Of a DNA stretch of 64,000 nucleotides, positions 30,786-41,628 are shown one piece after another; positions within the stretch are counted from its first letter, which is position 1; each line of letters opens with the position of its first letter. The notes under the pieces are model-generated. The model saw only the letters and a program-made list of their open reading frames with translations, was not told the origin of the DNA and did not search any database. Origin of the DNA: Girardinichthys multiradiatus (Eukaryota; Chordata; Actinopteri; Cyprinodontiformes; Goodeidae); the NCBI RefSeq assembly GCF_021462225.1, contig NC_061805.1:52106496-52170495 (forward strand). Reading direction: 5' to 3'. The position numbers and the translations under genes were made by a program.

Positions 30786-31106
30786 GGTACCCCCAGGTTT
30801 CTTCAAGTGAAATTTAAGACTTTTTAAGACCACCTAGAAGGAAATTTAATGCCAATTTCACAGCTATAGCGATAAAATTATGAATGATATAATAAAAAAA
30901 TCTATGGATTTTAAGCCTGAGAAAATAATCGCAAGGTACTTGAACTTATTTTATTTAGACTTTCATATATAATAGACATTAACTTTGTGAGCGGTGCAAT
31001 TACAAAATAAAAAAAATATGCATGTTTCTCACATTAAGAGTCAACACCACTCACTATTGCCTTACAAGCAACCTTTTGGTTATACAAGAGATAAAATGCA
31101 GATTAG

Positions 31107-31110
31107 GTTC
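31107..31110. repeat. Provirus target duplication, left copy
   Basis: GTTC, repeated at 42505-42508. A 4-bp duplication fits gamma/epsilon-type integrases. Confidence 0.8.
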
Positions 31111-31627
31111 TGTGGAGATATATTATGTGTGCATCATTATTATTACTATGTTCATAACCAGTGTGGGAAATAAAATGTATAACATGTGTTAGTATAAAGA
31201 CATTATGTATTGTGTGGTCTGCAAAAGTATTTCTCACAGGGAGGTGAAGTGGAAAATTACTGGGAACTGCAGGAGCGTGTGAAAAGTAGAGACTGACTTA
31301 CTCCCTTCTCATATCAGTAGAAAACATGGTGCAGGTGTCTAAATATGGTAAAGCCGGAAAAGTGTGTATGTGACTATATATGAGAAAATAACTGTAAACA
31401 GGGCGCTGCCCATTTTCATGTGTGTTTTAATAAAAACAATGAACCCAGTGAGAAGCTCTGAAGTCGTCTCGGTGTGTGTTCTGATCACATGAGAGCTTCC
31501 CTGGTCCAGATACTTTGAATGACATACAGCTGTCTCCGTGTGATTTATTCTAATATGTTGTGAATTCCTCCAGGTTACAGTGAATAAACGAACGTGCAGA
31601 AGGCCTCTTTAAAGAGGTACTTCAACA
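31111..31627 (+). repeat. 5' LTR
   Basis: 517 bp, beginning TGTGGAGATA and ending TTCAACA (TG...CA). It matches 41985-42504 throughout. AATAAA motifs at 31169, 31428 and 31583; the last is the best candidate polyadenylation signal, close before U5. Confidence 0.97.
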
Positions 31628-31630
31628 GTT

Positions 31631-31648
31631 TGGTGACCCCTGACGTGG
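31631..31648 (+). other. Primer-binding site, tRNA-Trp-like
   Basis: TGGTGACCCCTGACGTGG, 3 nt after the LTR. It matches the complement of the 3' end of vertebrate tRNA-Trp apart from one extra T after TGGTGACCCC. Confidence 0.65.
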
Positions 31649-32674
31649 ACGTAAAGAGAGTGTGACAGACGGGATCTTCTGACACCAGGCGCCCATAATT
31701 AAAACCAGGTAGGCAGAGCCTATTTTATTAAATTCCGCCGATTGAATTTATGTATAGGCTAAATGAACCAGGGTGTCAGAGGATTCTGAATGTCATTTTA
31801 CTCTACAAAACTGTAAAAGAGTATGCGTTAACTGGACGTGTTAAAATAGAGTCAGATAAGATTTGCTGACAGGGTCGGTAACATAAGGCCGCTTGAAAGT
31901 TCATTTAAAGCTGAATAAGGTTAAAGTCCTTAAAGGTTAAAGTCCTAATTGCTGGGTGTGGTGTCCAAAATTATTGATTGACGAATCAATAACATAAGCT
32001 GGGTTTAAGTCCTGTGATTTGACAAAACACAAAGAATTAAAAGTGAATAACTTCATCTGAATTTTTTTAACGTGATTCATTCAGAAATCTTACAAAGGGT
32101 TAGAGTCCCATCTAGTGGTCACACAGAGGAATTACACAAGTGACTGGGAGTGCAGTCGAAGTTAAATCATTGAACACTCATTCTGAATTAAAAATGCGGT
32201 TGGATTTTCGATTATTTGAGTGAAAATGAAATGCATTTATTGAATATAGGGTGAAGTGGCTTGTAGTGGATTATTTCTGCATATTTGTGCATATTTCCTG
32301 TGTGCGAGTGTCTGTCACTGACTGTTGTGTTGAATTGAGGAAGAACGAGCTGGAATGTGTTTGTGTGTGCGACTGACGCTGGATGATTATTTGGGGTAAA
32401 ATAAAAGACAAAGTACTAGATATATCTATCTGTAGTGCGGATTATAGAATAAATGTGAATATTAAGTGTTTTTGTTGATATTAAACGGGACTGACTGTGT
32501 CTGTGACAGACTGGGTTAAGCAGCAGAGAGCTGTCTCACCATGGCTGTTTATTAAATGTACTGTATTGTCCGGTAACCTTGTGTTGTTAACAAGGACAAT
32601 ACAGTGATAAGTGGATTTTATATGCATATTGTGAAGCGTTGATTGCACATTAATTTCACAGGATTTTAAACAAC
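31649..32674 (+). other. Retroviral leader with candidate splice donor
   Basis: About 1 kb without a long frame. CAG/GTAGGC at 31708/31709 is the best candidate major splice donor for the env message. This region would hold the packaging signal, but none can be recognised by eye. Confidence 0.5.
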
Positions 32675-33025
32675 ATGGAAGGAGAATTTCCGGAAGCCAC
32701 AGTATGGGAAGATTTAGAAACACAATTAAATAACATACAAACACTGGTTCTCCAAACGAGAGGTAAGGAGGAAATGAAAAAAATTAAAAAGAAGATCGAA
32801 AAAAAGGTAAGAGAAGCAATGAAGGTGGAGGGAATTAATTTTACGGACAACTGGAATTTAGGTGATTGGTTTAGAAAGAAACTGAATACAGCAAAGAAAA
32901 ACAGACAGGAAGAACAAGGTAAGTTGAATGTCGCTTCTGTCTGGTCCAAAGGTAAGTACCGGACAAACATAGATAAATTTGAAAAAGAAGAACGTTTTTG
33001 GGCAGATATTCTTTTGATTTATTAA
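32675..33025 (+). pseudogene. gag: Retroviral gag N-terminal (matrix-like) frame
   Basis: 116 codons, very rich in Lys and Glu, with a coiled-coil-like K/E stretch (residues about 30-50). It is in the same frame as the next gag segment, separated only by TAA 33023-33025 and 15 nt. Reading it as the matrix region cut off by a nonsense codon is simplest. A separate leader protein is possible. It lacks Gly at position 2, so no N-myristoylation is predicted from this start. Confidence 0.55.
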
Positions 33026-33040
33026 GGAGGAATTCACACA

Positions 33041-34156
33041 ATGCAGCGGAAAAAACCCAGAGAAGGAGACGAGAAGGAGGTGTCAAAATCAGCTCAGGGG
33101 AGGTGTTCAGACACACCTCCACCATATCGACCCTCCTCCTCATGCAGCTCCCTCACTGATGCACCCACACCGCCCCCTGGTGGATTGTACCCCATATTGG
33201 AAGTACAGAATGGAACCCTGGTGGTGAATGGACTACAGATCCCAGAAGAGGTGAACAAATCTGTCAGTGGAACTTCTGGATTATCTATGCCAGCATCTGA
33301 TGGGTCATTTCAGGATGCAGAAAAAGCAGCCTTTCAAGACAGAGAGGTAAGAGAAAGACAAGAACAAAATCAAAGAAGCCTGAGCAAAACAAATCCCTTT
33401 CGCTCACCCCCACAACAATCAAGTCTAAATTCAGAGGCTGGGGCACGGGGGCTATGCTCTGGCTTACAAGGACCGGGGACTGATCCGGAAGGTTCAGTGT
33501 CTTTAATGCTAAGTGGATTCTGGAGGCCAGATAGGGTTTTGTGTCCTAATCCTTTTCTCACACCCACACCTTGTTACACTTCTACCCCAGCTGCTGAGGT
33601 GCAGGTAAGCAGGCAGAGCATGCCACAGGAAACTGAAGAAGACAGAGCAGACCCGCAGCAAAACCATCCTGTGGACGGATTCCCAATACACTGTAACACA
33701 GTTGGACAGTTAATGGAACATTTACCCCGCAATGCTTCAGCTAAACCAGAAGGCTTTAGTTATGCCCCAAAAACCAATTACCCCCTTTTACAGCAACAAG
33801 GCTCTGGAGCCCCCTGTAGGTATAAACCTTTCTCTCTGGGCGACATTACGGCTCTCTGTGACAAGTTGCCCCCCATCTCAGAAGGAGCAGCAGTCTGGCT
33901 CCAGACTTTAGACACCCTGACAGCAGGCACCACGCTAGCATTGGGAGATTATAGAGCCGTGGCAGGACGGTGCATGCCACACCACACATGTAGAGAGATT
34001 GAGACAGCTGCTTTTACATCAAGAGCCCCGGATTCTGACCTCTTCACCCAGCATGTCCACTGGCTAGGTGATGCATTGAGACAAGCCTACCCTGTAACCA
34101 GGGGGCGCACCATCCCTAAGTTTGAATGGGACCCTAAAATTAACCCCAGGGAATAA
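33041..34156 (+). pseudogene. gag: Retroviral gag, PPPY and capsid part
   Basis: 371 codons. Near residue 26 it has T-P-P-P-Y-R, a PPPY late-domain motif that recruits NEDD4-type ubiquitin ligases for budding. The later part is capsid-like. It ends at a TAA near 34154-34156, after which the gag-like reading continues in another frame, so there is a frameshift between about 34140 and 34175. Confidence 0.8.
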
Positions 34157-34173
34157 CATACAGCTGTAAATCC

Positions 34174-34878
34174 ATGTGGCAAACTCAGACAGGAACTAAT
34201 CCGGCTACTGAGGGGGCACAACGAGGCTGGTTCAGAGATGCTGTCCTTAATGGACTACCACCACAGGTGAAGGCCAGTATGGAGGACAATCCGGACATGG
34301 CTGGAGTGGATGCTGGAACTTGGGATCGCCATCTGATTCACCACCTGTCCAAAATAAGAGAGGAACATAAGAAAGATGAGGAGGAACTTAAGACCCTAAA
34401 GACCCAATTGTTAAAAATGCAGTTAGCCAAAGCAAAGCAGAAAGCAGGAGACAAGAAGAAGGACAATAAAACCCCAAAAATAATGTATGAAGGTGCGGTT
34501 TCTCAGAGCCCCCAGACTCCTCCCTTTCCTGATCATCAGGACACGATTGCATCGAGGTCTGCAAACTCGGGTCCTTATCCTGCCCAACCAGGCCGGTTCA
34601 GGGGCAGGGGCGGGCCAAGGGGCCGTGGATTCCGTGGAGGACCACCAAGGCGATGGGAGGGTGCTGACGTTTGCTACTACTGTGAAGAGCAGGGTCATTG
34701 GAGCCGACACTGTCCATGCAACCCTGAGGCATATGAGCGTGGGTATGGACCCAGAGGAGGCCCAGGGCGACGCCCGTATCAAGGATGGGGTGGTCCACCA
34801 CGTGGAGGTCAACAGCAGCAACCTTCACTTCAGCTGCCAGCCTGGGATGAACCCAGCCTTGGCCCGGACCACTACTGA
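34174..34878 (+). pseudogene. gag: Retroviral gag C-terminal part with nucleocapsid
   Basis: 234 codons: end of capsid, a charged helical stretch (K/E-rich), an Arg/Gly-rich region and one CCHC knuckle (C-Y-Y-C-E-E-Q-G-H-W-S-R-H-C) that binds viral RNA. It ends at TGA 34876-34878. The protease reading follows in the same frame, the layout expected for stop-codon readthrough. Confidence 0.88.
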
Positions 34879-35322
34879 GGGTCCCCACAGAACCCCCCGG
34901 ACAGAGGGACTGAGGACCCCTTACTGTCCATCACGGTGGATGGACAAAATCTCCTTTTTTTGGTGGACACTGGGGCCACATGTTCAACTATTCCACGAGC
35001 CCCTCCTACCACCCTCTCCACAAGGTCTACCACTGTCATGGGGTTTTCTGGGGCTAAACAGGTCCTACCTTACACCACACCCCTAAAAACCGAGATAGGG
35101 GGACAGACTTTGAACCACAGCTATTTGGTGTCAGCGGACACCCCTGTCAACTTATTGGGCAGAGACATGTTGATTAAAATGGGAGCAACCATTTTATGTG
35201 GACCTGATGGACTGTCTGTGCATCTGCCCAATGGAGCTCAACTAGCCTGTGGCAACAATTCCCGCCTCTCTCATGGACAGTATCTCATACAACCCCTGGC
35301 GGACCCTATGGCTGACATATAA
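34879..35322 (+). CDS. pro: Retroviral protease
   Basis: Open in the gag frame after the TGA. It has the aspartic-protease motif L-V-D-T-G-A-T and the later L-L-G-R-D-M-L. The protease would cleave gag and gag-pol after budding. It ends at an in-frame TAA (35320-35322), after which pol continues in the same frame. This TAA is either an inactivating mutation or an unusual second stop. Confidence 0.85.
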   Translation, partial: GSPQNPPDRGTEDPLLSITVDGQNLLFLVDTGATCSTIPRAPPTTLSTRSTTVMGFSGAKQVLPYTTPLKTEIGGQTLNHSYLVSADTPVNLLGRDMLIKMGATILCGPDGLSVHLPNGAQLACGNNSRLSHGQYLIQPLADPMADI

Positions 35323-38300
35323 TGGGTCCTCCTGCACCCAGAAACCACAGCGGGCGGAGGCATCCTCTCGTCTTTCCTTCGGTGGAAATCCTGGATCTCG
35401 ACCCTGGCGCCCTACGTCTCTCCCCCTGACCCGCCACATGTCACCCTCTTCTATGACAGGAATAACTGTGAGTGTTATCAGGAAAGCTTTGCTGTGGAGC
35501 TGGAGGGGACTTCCTGGGAGATTGCCACCGCGGACATTTATGTAGCCCCTGAAGGTGTCGTAGCCTCTGTACAGTTGTCTGCAGAGCAGAAGGACTGGTT
35601 CAAAATGTGGTCTGATGGTGTACCCCATGTTTCACTAGCGCTCCACCCTGCCCACGAAGCTCGCGAGCTGGGAGGAGTGTTAAAACGCTCCCTAGCTCTC
35701 ACTGACTGGCATTCTTCATCCGCACCCAATCTATCTTATTCACCCTCAGGTAACACCTACCGCATTACCAACATGTCCACAGACGTTGGCACCTTGGAAC
35801 ATGTGCAAATTCACAGACATCATGGGAGAGAAAAAACAGATCATCCAATGACTGCAGCTGTAGTTCAGAGCATGCCATCTTCACTTTGGGCTGAGGGCCC
35901 CACGGATGTGGGACTCATTCAGTGCTCTCCCATCACTTTCCAGCTCAATACTGACCGACCCATTTGGAAATCCCAGTACCCTCACAAACCAGCAGCTGAA
36001 ACTGGAATTTCTGACACCATAGAAGGGCTGTGGAACGCTGGGTTGCTGGAACCAGCTGACGGCTCTTCTTGGAACACACCCATCTTACCAGTAGAAAAGA
36101 AGGGAACTGGGAAATGGAGAATGGCCCACGACTTGAGAGCAGTAAATGCAGCACTGTCCACTCCCACAGTCCCAGTGCCTAATCCATACGTTGCTCTCAC
36201 TAACCTTAACCCCAAACATGCATGGTTCACCTGCATCGATTTGGCAAACGCTTTCTTCTGCCTGCCTCTAGCTGAGGAGTGCAGAGATGTTTTTGCATTC
36301 ACATATAAGTCAAACAGGTACCGCTACACTCGTTTGCCGCAGGGTTTTGCTCTATCACCAGGACTTTTTAATCAGGTCCTTAAGAAATCCCTCCAAGACT
36401 GTCCCCTCCCCCCAAACACCACATTGATCCAATACGTGGATGACATTCTTTTGGCGACACCAACTGTTTCTGAATGCTTGGAGGCCACGGCTGTGGTACT
36501 CTCACACCTAGCAAAAGCTGGGTACAAGGTCAGCAAAGCCAAACTACAAATTTGCCGGAAACAGGTGGATTTCTTAGGCAGGGTGATCTCCCAGCCTGGG
36601 ACAGGAATGTCCTCTTCACATCAATCTGCTGTCCTTTCTCATCCAAAACCGGTGCGGGTGAAAGACATGCTTTCCTTCTTGGGACTCACTGGATACAGCA
36701 GGTCATTTATTCCAGGATACATTGACCTGACTGGCCCACTCCGCGACTTAGTGAAGAAACAGGGCATGCGCAATTTGACGGCACCTCTACAATGGACAAC
36801 AGAAGCAGAGGAAGCCTTTATTGCTCTTATAACCAGCCTTTCCCAAGCTGCTAACTTGGCACATGCCGACTACACATTGCCCTTTCACTTGGATGTTTCT
36901 GTAACAGCACATACTGCGAATGGAGTGCTGTTCCAGAAAAAAGGGGGAGTAAGAACAGTGCTAATGTATATTAGCGTGATGCTTGACAACATGGAACAAA
37001 GACACCATGAATGTACCAGACATGCAGCAGGGTTGACAAAAATAATTAAAAAAACAGCCCATGTGGTGATGGGACATCCACTACACATTTTAACATCATA
37101 TGGAGTAGTGGAATTTGTCAATTCCAAAACTTTCACACTCTCACCATTGAGACAACAGAGATTGAGTAAGGTGCTGGAGGCGCCAAATATTATCTACAGC
37201 CATGAAGGGATCAACATGGCAGACAGAATGACAGAAAGAGCGTTTGTTGAGGTAAATGAGAAAATCAGACCAGACCTACAAGGAGAACCACTAACAGAAG
37301 CAAGAAACCTGTACACAGATGGCTGTTGTTTTAGACATGACACAGAGGGTCTGAAAGCAGCCTATGCAGTGGTGGAAGACACAGGAACGAACTTTGTGAC
37401 TCTTAAGGCAGAAGGGCTGACAGACACCCAATCAGCACAGAGAACAGAGGTGCTAGCAGTAATAGCAGCCCTAGAACTAGGGGAAGGACAAAAAGTGAAC
37501 ATCTACACAGACTCAGCTTATGTCACGGGAGCAGCGCACGTGGAACTAAAGCAATGGATAAGAACAGGGTTTAGAACCGCAGGACAAAAACCCATTAAAC
37601 ATGAGCAAGAAATGAGAAGATTAGCTGAGGCCCTACTACTTCCCCAAGAAGTAGCGGTCATAAAATGCAAAGGACATGATAACAGCTACACCAGGGTGGC
37701 TCAAGGAAATCAAGCTGCAGAAACCAAAGCTGGATATCTGCCCATACACATCTTGATGAACTCTGAAGTTGAATGGACACCAGAACCGACTCTGGAGGAG
37801 GTGAGTAGACTGCAAAAGGGGGCCTCACCAGAAGAGAAATCAGTCTGGAAGGCAAGAGGGGGAAGAAAAGACCAGGATGAACTATGGAGAAGTCCAGACG
37901 GACGTCCCATCCTACCCCCAGGACTAACCACAGCAGCGCTGGAAGAAGCACATGGACCGGGACATGCAGGAACTGCACAAATGATAAAGAGTCTTGAGCA
38001 CTGGTGGCATCCATACCTGAAACAGACGGTAGGTCATTGGATAAGCTCGTGTAGCACCTGCCAACAATTCAATGTGAGACCCACTCTGAAGCCTGCACCA
38101 GGTAAGTTCCCTGTGGACCCGGTAGCAGGTAAGGAAATCATCATAGACTACACGGACATGACGGAGAGAGTGAATGGGTTCAGATATCTTTTGGTGTGTG
38201 TGGATGCGTTCACCGGTTGGCCAGAAGCCTGGCCAGCAAAAAAGGAAGACAGCAAAACAGTGGTGAAGTATCTGATTAATCACTACATCCCCAGGCACGG

Positions 38301-38991
38301 TTTTCCTGCAAAAATCAGGTCAGATAACGGCACACACTTCAAAAATGAAGAACTTAGAGAGGTTGAAAAGTTCCTGGGACTGAGACATTCCTTTGGAACA
38401 GTGTACCACCCCCAATCTCAAGGGAAGGTGGAAAGGATGAACCAGACAATCAAAACTAAATTGGCTAAAATCTGTGCACAGACCAAAATGAATTGGGTGA
38501 CAGCATTACCTTTAGCTTTGATATCAGTAAGGAGCTCAGTGAGCCAGAGACATGGGTTGACGCCCCATGAACTGCAGACTGGAAGACCTTTTCCAGGCCC
38601 AAAAACCAGGTTACCTTTTTTGACTGAATGTGAACAATCTATGTCTCACCGTGATTACTATAGATCTCTCCACAGCTTGGTTGCAGCATTCTCAAAACAG
38701 GTGGCCGCCCAACCATCCAAGGCTCGAGCTACCATCTCAGACGCGGAGTGGATCCTTCTGAAAGTCATCAAACGGAAGTGGTCAGAGCCCAGGTGGACGG
38801 GTCCATTCCAGGTCACAGAGAGAACCTCACATGCAGTGAGGGTCAAGGGCAAAGGAGACACGTGGTATCATTGGAGCCAGTGTGCAGCAGCAGAGGCACC
38901 ACAGAGATCGCTGCCAGAGGTCCAGCAGAACCTGAGGGACAACACCAGCACACCAGAAGACCTTTCTCACCCAATTCAAGGGGCAGAATAA
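35323..38991 (+). CDS. pol: Retroviral pol: reverse transcriptase, RNase H, integrase
   Basis: A single open frame of 1,222 codons (first ATG 35494), stop TAA 38989-38991. In order: RT with L-P-Q-G-F and the Y-V-D-D active site (near 36436), RNase H (L-Y-T-D-G, acidic residues and I-Y-T-D-S-A-Y), an integrase zinc domain (H-x3-H ... C-S-T-C), the integrase D-D-E core (I-D-Y-T-D, S-D-N-G-T, G-K-V-E-R-M) and a C-terminal GPY/F-type domain (W-T-G-P-F). All expected catalytic residues that can be seen are present. Unlike gag and env this part has no internal stop. Confidence 0.95.
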   Translation, partial: WVLLHPETTAGGGILSSFLRWKSWISTLAPYVSPPDPPHVTLFYDRNNCECYQESFAVELEGTSWEIATADIYVAPEGVVASVQLSAEQKDWFKMWSDGVPHVSLALHPAHEARELGGVLKRSLALTDWHSSSAPNLSYSPSGNTYRITNMSTDVGTLEHVQIHRHHGREKTDHPMTAAVVQSMPSSLWAEGPTDVGLIQCSPITFQLNTDRPIWKSQYPHKPAAETGISDTIEGLWNAGLLEPADGSSWNTPILPVEKKGTGKWRMAHDLRAVNAALSTPTVPVPNPYVALTNLNPKHAWFTCIDLANAFFCLPLAEECRDVFAFTYKSNRYRYTRLPQGFALSPGLFNQVLKKSLQDCPLPPNTTLIQYVDDILLATPTVSECLEATAVVLSHLAKAGYKVSKAKLQICRKQVDFLGRVISQPGTGMSSSHQSAVLSHPKPVRVKDMLSFLGLTGYSRSFIPGYIDLTGPLRDLVKKQGMRNLTAPLQWTTEAEEAFIALITSLSQAANLAHADYTLPFHLDVSVTAHTANGVLFQKKGGVRTVLMYISVMLDNMEQRHHECTRHAAGLTKIIKKTAHVVMGHPLHILTSYGVVEFVNSKTFTLSPLRQQRLSKVLEAPNIIYSHEGINMADRMTERAFVEVNEKIRPDLQGEPLTEARNLYTDGCCFRHDTEGLKAAYAVVEDTGTNFVTLKAEGLTDTQSAQRTEVLAVIAALELGEGQKVNIYTDSAYVTGAAHVELKQWIRTGFRTAGQKPIKHEQEMRRLAEALLLPQEVAVIKCKGHDNSYTRVAQGNQAAETKAGYLPIHILMNSEVEWTPEPTLEEVSRLQKGASPEEKSVWKARGGRKDQDELWRSPDGRPILPPGLTTAALEEAHGPGHAGTAQMIKSLEHWWHPYLKQTVGHWISSCSTCQQFNVRPTLKPAPGKFPVDPVAGKEIIIDYTDMTERVNGFRYLLVCVDAFTGWPEAWPAKKEDSKTVVKYLINHYIPRHGFPAKIRSDNGTHFKNEELREVEKFLGLRHSFGTVYHPQSQGKVERMNQTIKTKLAKICAQTKMNWVTALPLALISVRSSVSQRHGLTPHELQTGRPFPGPKTRLPFLTECEQSMSHRDYYRSLHSLVAAFSKQVAAQPSKARATISDAEWILLKVIKRKWSEPRWTGPFQVTERTSHAVRVKGKGDTWYHWSQCAAAEAPQRSLPEVQQNLRDNTSTPEDLSHPIQGAE

Positions 38992-39094
38992 TCCCCTAGG
39001 GTGAGAAAGCGTTCATTTACACCTAAAGGTTAGTCTACACCTTAGGTGCACCGTCAGATCAGTGGTCCCACCAATAGGGGCAGAATAATCCCCT
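38980..39094 (+). repeat. Duplicated stem-loop between pol and env
   Basis: AGGGGCAGAATAATCCCCT occurs at 38979-38997 and 39076-39094, 97 bp apart. Each can form a 5-bp stem (AGGGG/CCCCT) with the identical 9-nt loop CAGAATAAT. The pol stop codon lies in the first loop. Flanking text is also loosely duplicated (GTCTACACCT at about 39033 and 39121). Confidence 0.75.
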
Positions 39095-39311
39095 GGTGAG
39101 ACCACTTAGCTCCAGGTCAGTCTACACCTGTGAGTGAAGACCAGGACATCACACAGAAGAGGCGGATGTGATTGAGCTTTCCTCTCTTTCACTGGTGGTC
39201 GTAGCTGCTCTCCCACCGAACTTAACTGAACACTCTGAACTTTAAAAAAAAAAATAATGATAAAAAGGTATTTTGTGTTTCACCGTATTGTTAATCCTTA
39301 TCTTCCTTTAC

Positions 39312-39313
39312 AG
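39312..39313 (+). other. Candidate env splice acceptor
   Basis: CTTCCTTTACAG followed 16 bp later by the likely env ATG at 39329. The polypyrimidine tract is good. Confidence 0.5.
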
Positions 39314-39328
39314 GTACCTTTGAAAAGA

Positions 39329-41628
39329 ATGGGAGGTGAAAATCTAGGACCCAGGCCCCTTAAGGGTTGGGTCATGGTAGGTATAGGTGTTTTAGCATTC
39401 TTCATTGTTACATTGATTTTCGGATTGTTTTGTGAACTTCCTTTCCAGACATGCTCCAGTCATCCCAGGATCAATAAAAGACAATCCAAACCCCAGGGTC
39501 CAGATAAATGCCTCCAGGCGTTTGGGGGAATAGAATTAAATTACACTCTCGGTGCAACCACGACTTTCCAATTTGATCTCTGTGACGTCATCAATTGTAG
39601 CTCTTACCAAATCTCAGGCAGCACATGGTTGACGAGGCTCCACTATTACCTATGCGCTAATGCTGAACTCTCCACACACTGAGTCCACAAGTACAGACAC
39701 ACCCACCCCTTTGTGCGGTAGGGGGTGGAAAAATACTATATATTACAGCAGACCATGGAATACCAATATTTTTAACCCTGACCTGACACCTAAACTTGAA
39801 GCGCTGAACATATCCCTGATACGCGGCAGTTTACCGAATACCGCCTCAAACGGGCAACAGCCATTTCTTTTAACCCTTAAAGCCTTGGCACACAACCCCA
39901 TAGGAACACACAACGCCTATTTCATGTTTGGTCTTCGACGAGGATGGAACACACAGAATCCAGAAGGCATCATCAAGATAAATTTCGGAAATCACTCCAA
40001 TCAGGCAGAGTCAGACAAGGGGAGGATAAAAATAGACTACAACAGCTTAAAACCCTTAGAAATTATCCAGATGGCCACGGGATATACTGAAGATAACCTC
40101 TGGCTCCAATGGATAACTCAGACTGCCAAAGAACAAAGTAAATCAGATTGTGTGGCCTGCGCGGCTGCAAGACCACATTTAACTACTGATCCTGCTCCTC
40201 TGTATCCAGAGGACACGTGGGGTTATAGCTGTATGCTACAGCTGACTAAAGTGGCTACTCCTACAAACTGTACCACTTTGGCCAGTCTGTTTCCAACCAT
40301 TGCCAATAACACCAGAGCAGGCCCTTTCACCCCTCAACGAAGAAATGGCACATACATTTGCTTTACCTTCACTTCCACAACACCAAAGGCAAATGTAGGA
40401 CAAATTCCTCGCGATTGGTGTAACATCACGGTGCCAGGCTCAGTGATAGGCCCCTGGGCAAGATCAGGACTCTACTATTATTGTGGAGGACATCGGCTAT
40501 TAACTTGGATTAAAAATAATACTATTGGAATGTGTGCCATGGTTAGGTTGCAGGCACCTCACCTTCTGTTAGGTAAAGACTTTAAGTATCTTCCCTCGAA
40601 ACATGCACAAAGCACGGCTCTCGCTAGGCGACGGCGTAGACATGTTATGAAGCGGAGCACAAATGCATTTGACCTGACCGAAGGCTTGCCCACCTACATT
40701 GACGCAATTGGAGTCCCCCGAGGCGTACCCAATGAGTATAAATTGGCGGACCAAGTCTCAGCAGGCTTCGAAAACCTTCCCATTATTGCAGCCTTTTTTC
40801 CGTTAACTCCCAATAAAAATGTGGACCGCATAAATTACATACATTACAATGTTTTTCGAATGGCCAACCTCACTAGAGATGCTGTGGAGGGCCTAGCTGA
40901 AAAAACTGGCCCCACATCCCTTATGGCAGTACAAAATAGGATGGCCCTGGACATGGTCCTAGCGGAAAAAGTGCTGTGTTTGGAGACATGTGTTGTACTT
41001 TCATACCCAATAATATCGCCCCTGATGGTTCCGTCTCAAAAGCTTTAGAAGGATTAAAAACACTTTCAGCCACTATGCATGAGCACTCAGGAATAGACAA
41101 TCCGTTCGAAGACTGGATGACGGGCATGTTTGGACACTGGAAAGGGTTGATTATGTCAGAGTTTTACCTTCAGGTGGCGCTACAGAGCACTGTTCACTAA
41201 AACCAGCCGCCACAGAGACAGTTTCTTCCTCCAGACTGTTTCTCTGATGAACATTTAATAGAGTACAAAACAACAGCATACAGATGTTGCAAATGCACAT
41301 TTTCTATTAGATATGTGTATATTGTAAATTGTAAATTTGTATATTCTGTAATACAAAAACAGAACAAAAGAGCAAACTATACCGGAGTCAAATTCCTTGT
41401 TTGTATGTACGAACTTGGCAATAAAGCTGATTCTGATTCTGATTGTTTATTTCCATTGCTGTTTTTGTAGCTATTATGGTTACCTGTGGATGTTGCTGTG
41501 TACCATGTATAAGATCTTTGATTGTTCGCTTTATTACTACAACCATTGAAGGGAAAACTGCACCTCCTCCTTCCCATATGATGCCTTTGCTTGCGGTGGA
41601 TGCTAACGAGGAGGAGGATGAAGATTAA
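39329..41628 (+). pseudogene. env: Retroviral env, frameshifted and split by a LINE
   Basis: Four pieces. 39329-39682: N-terminal part with a hydrophobic signal segment (G-V-L-A-F-F-I-V-T-L-I-F-G-L-F). 39660-41048: most of the surface subunit, with many N-x-S/T sites and a polybasic cleavage site (A-R-R-R-R-R-H, Arg run 40626-40640). About 40961-41157: the TM ectodomain (F-G-D-M-C-C, part of the conserved cysteine cluster). About 41443-41628: membrane anchor and cytoplasmic end. Frame breaks lie near 39660-39685 and at the A-run 40966-40970, and a LINE tail interrupts it at about 41158-41442. Not functional. Confidence 0.88.
41158..41442 (+). mobile_element. 5'-truncated L2/CR1-like LINE tail inside env
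   Basis: One frame reads S-R-H-R-D-S-F-F-L-Q-T-V-S-L-M-N-I then TAA, the usual C-terminus of L2/CR1-type ORF2. It is followed by a 3' UTR and the tail AATAAAGCTGATTCTGATTC. It interrupts the env TM frame exactly between ectodomain and membrane anchor, so it inserted after the virus. No clear target duplication was seen. Confidence 0.82.
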
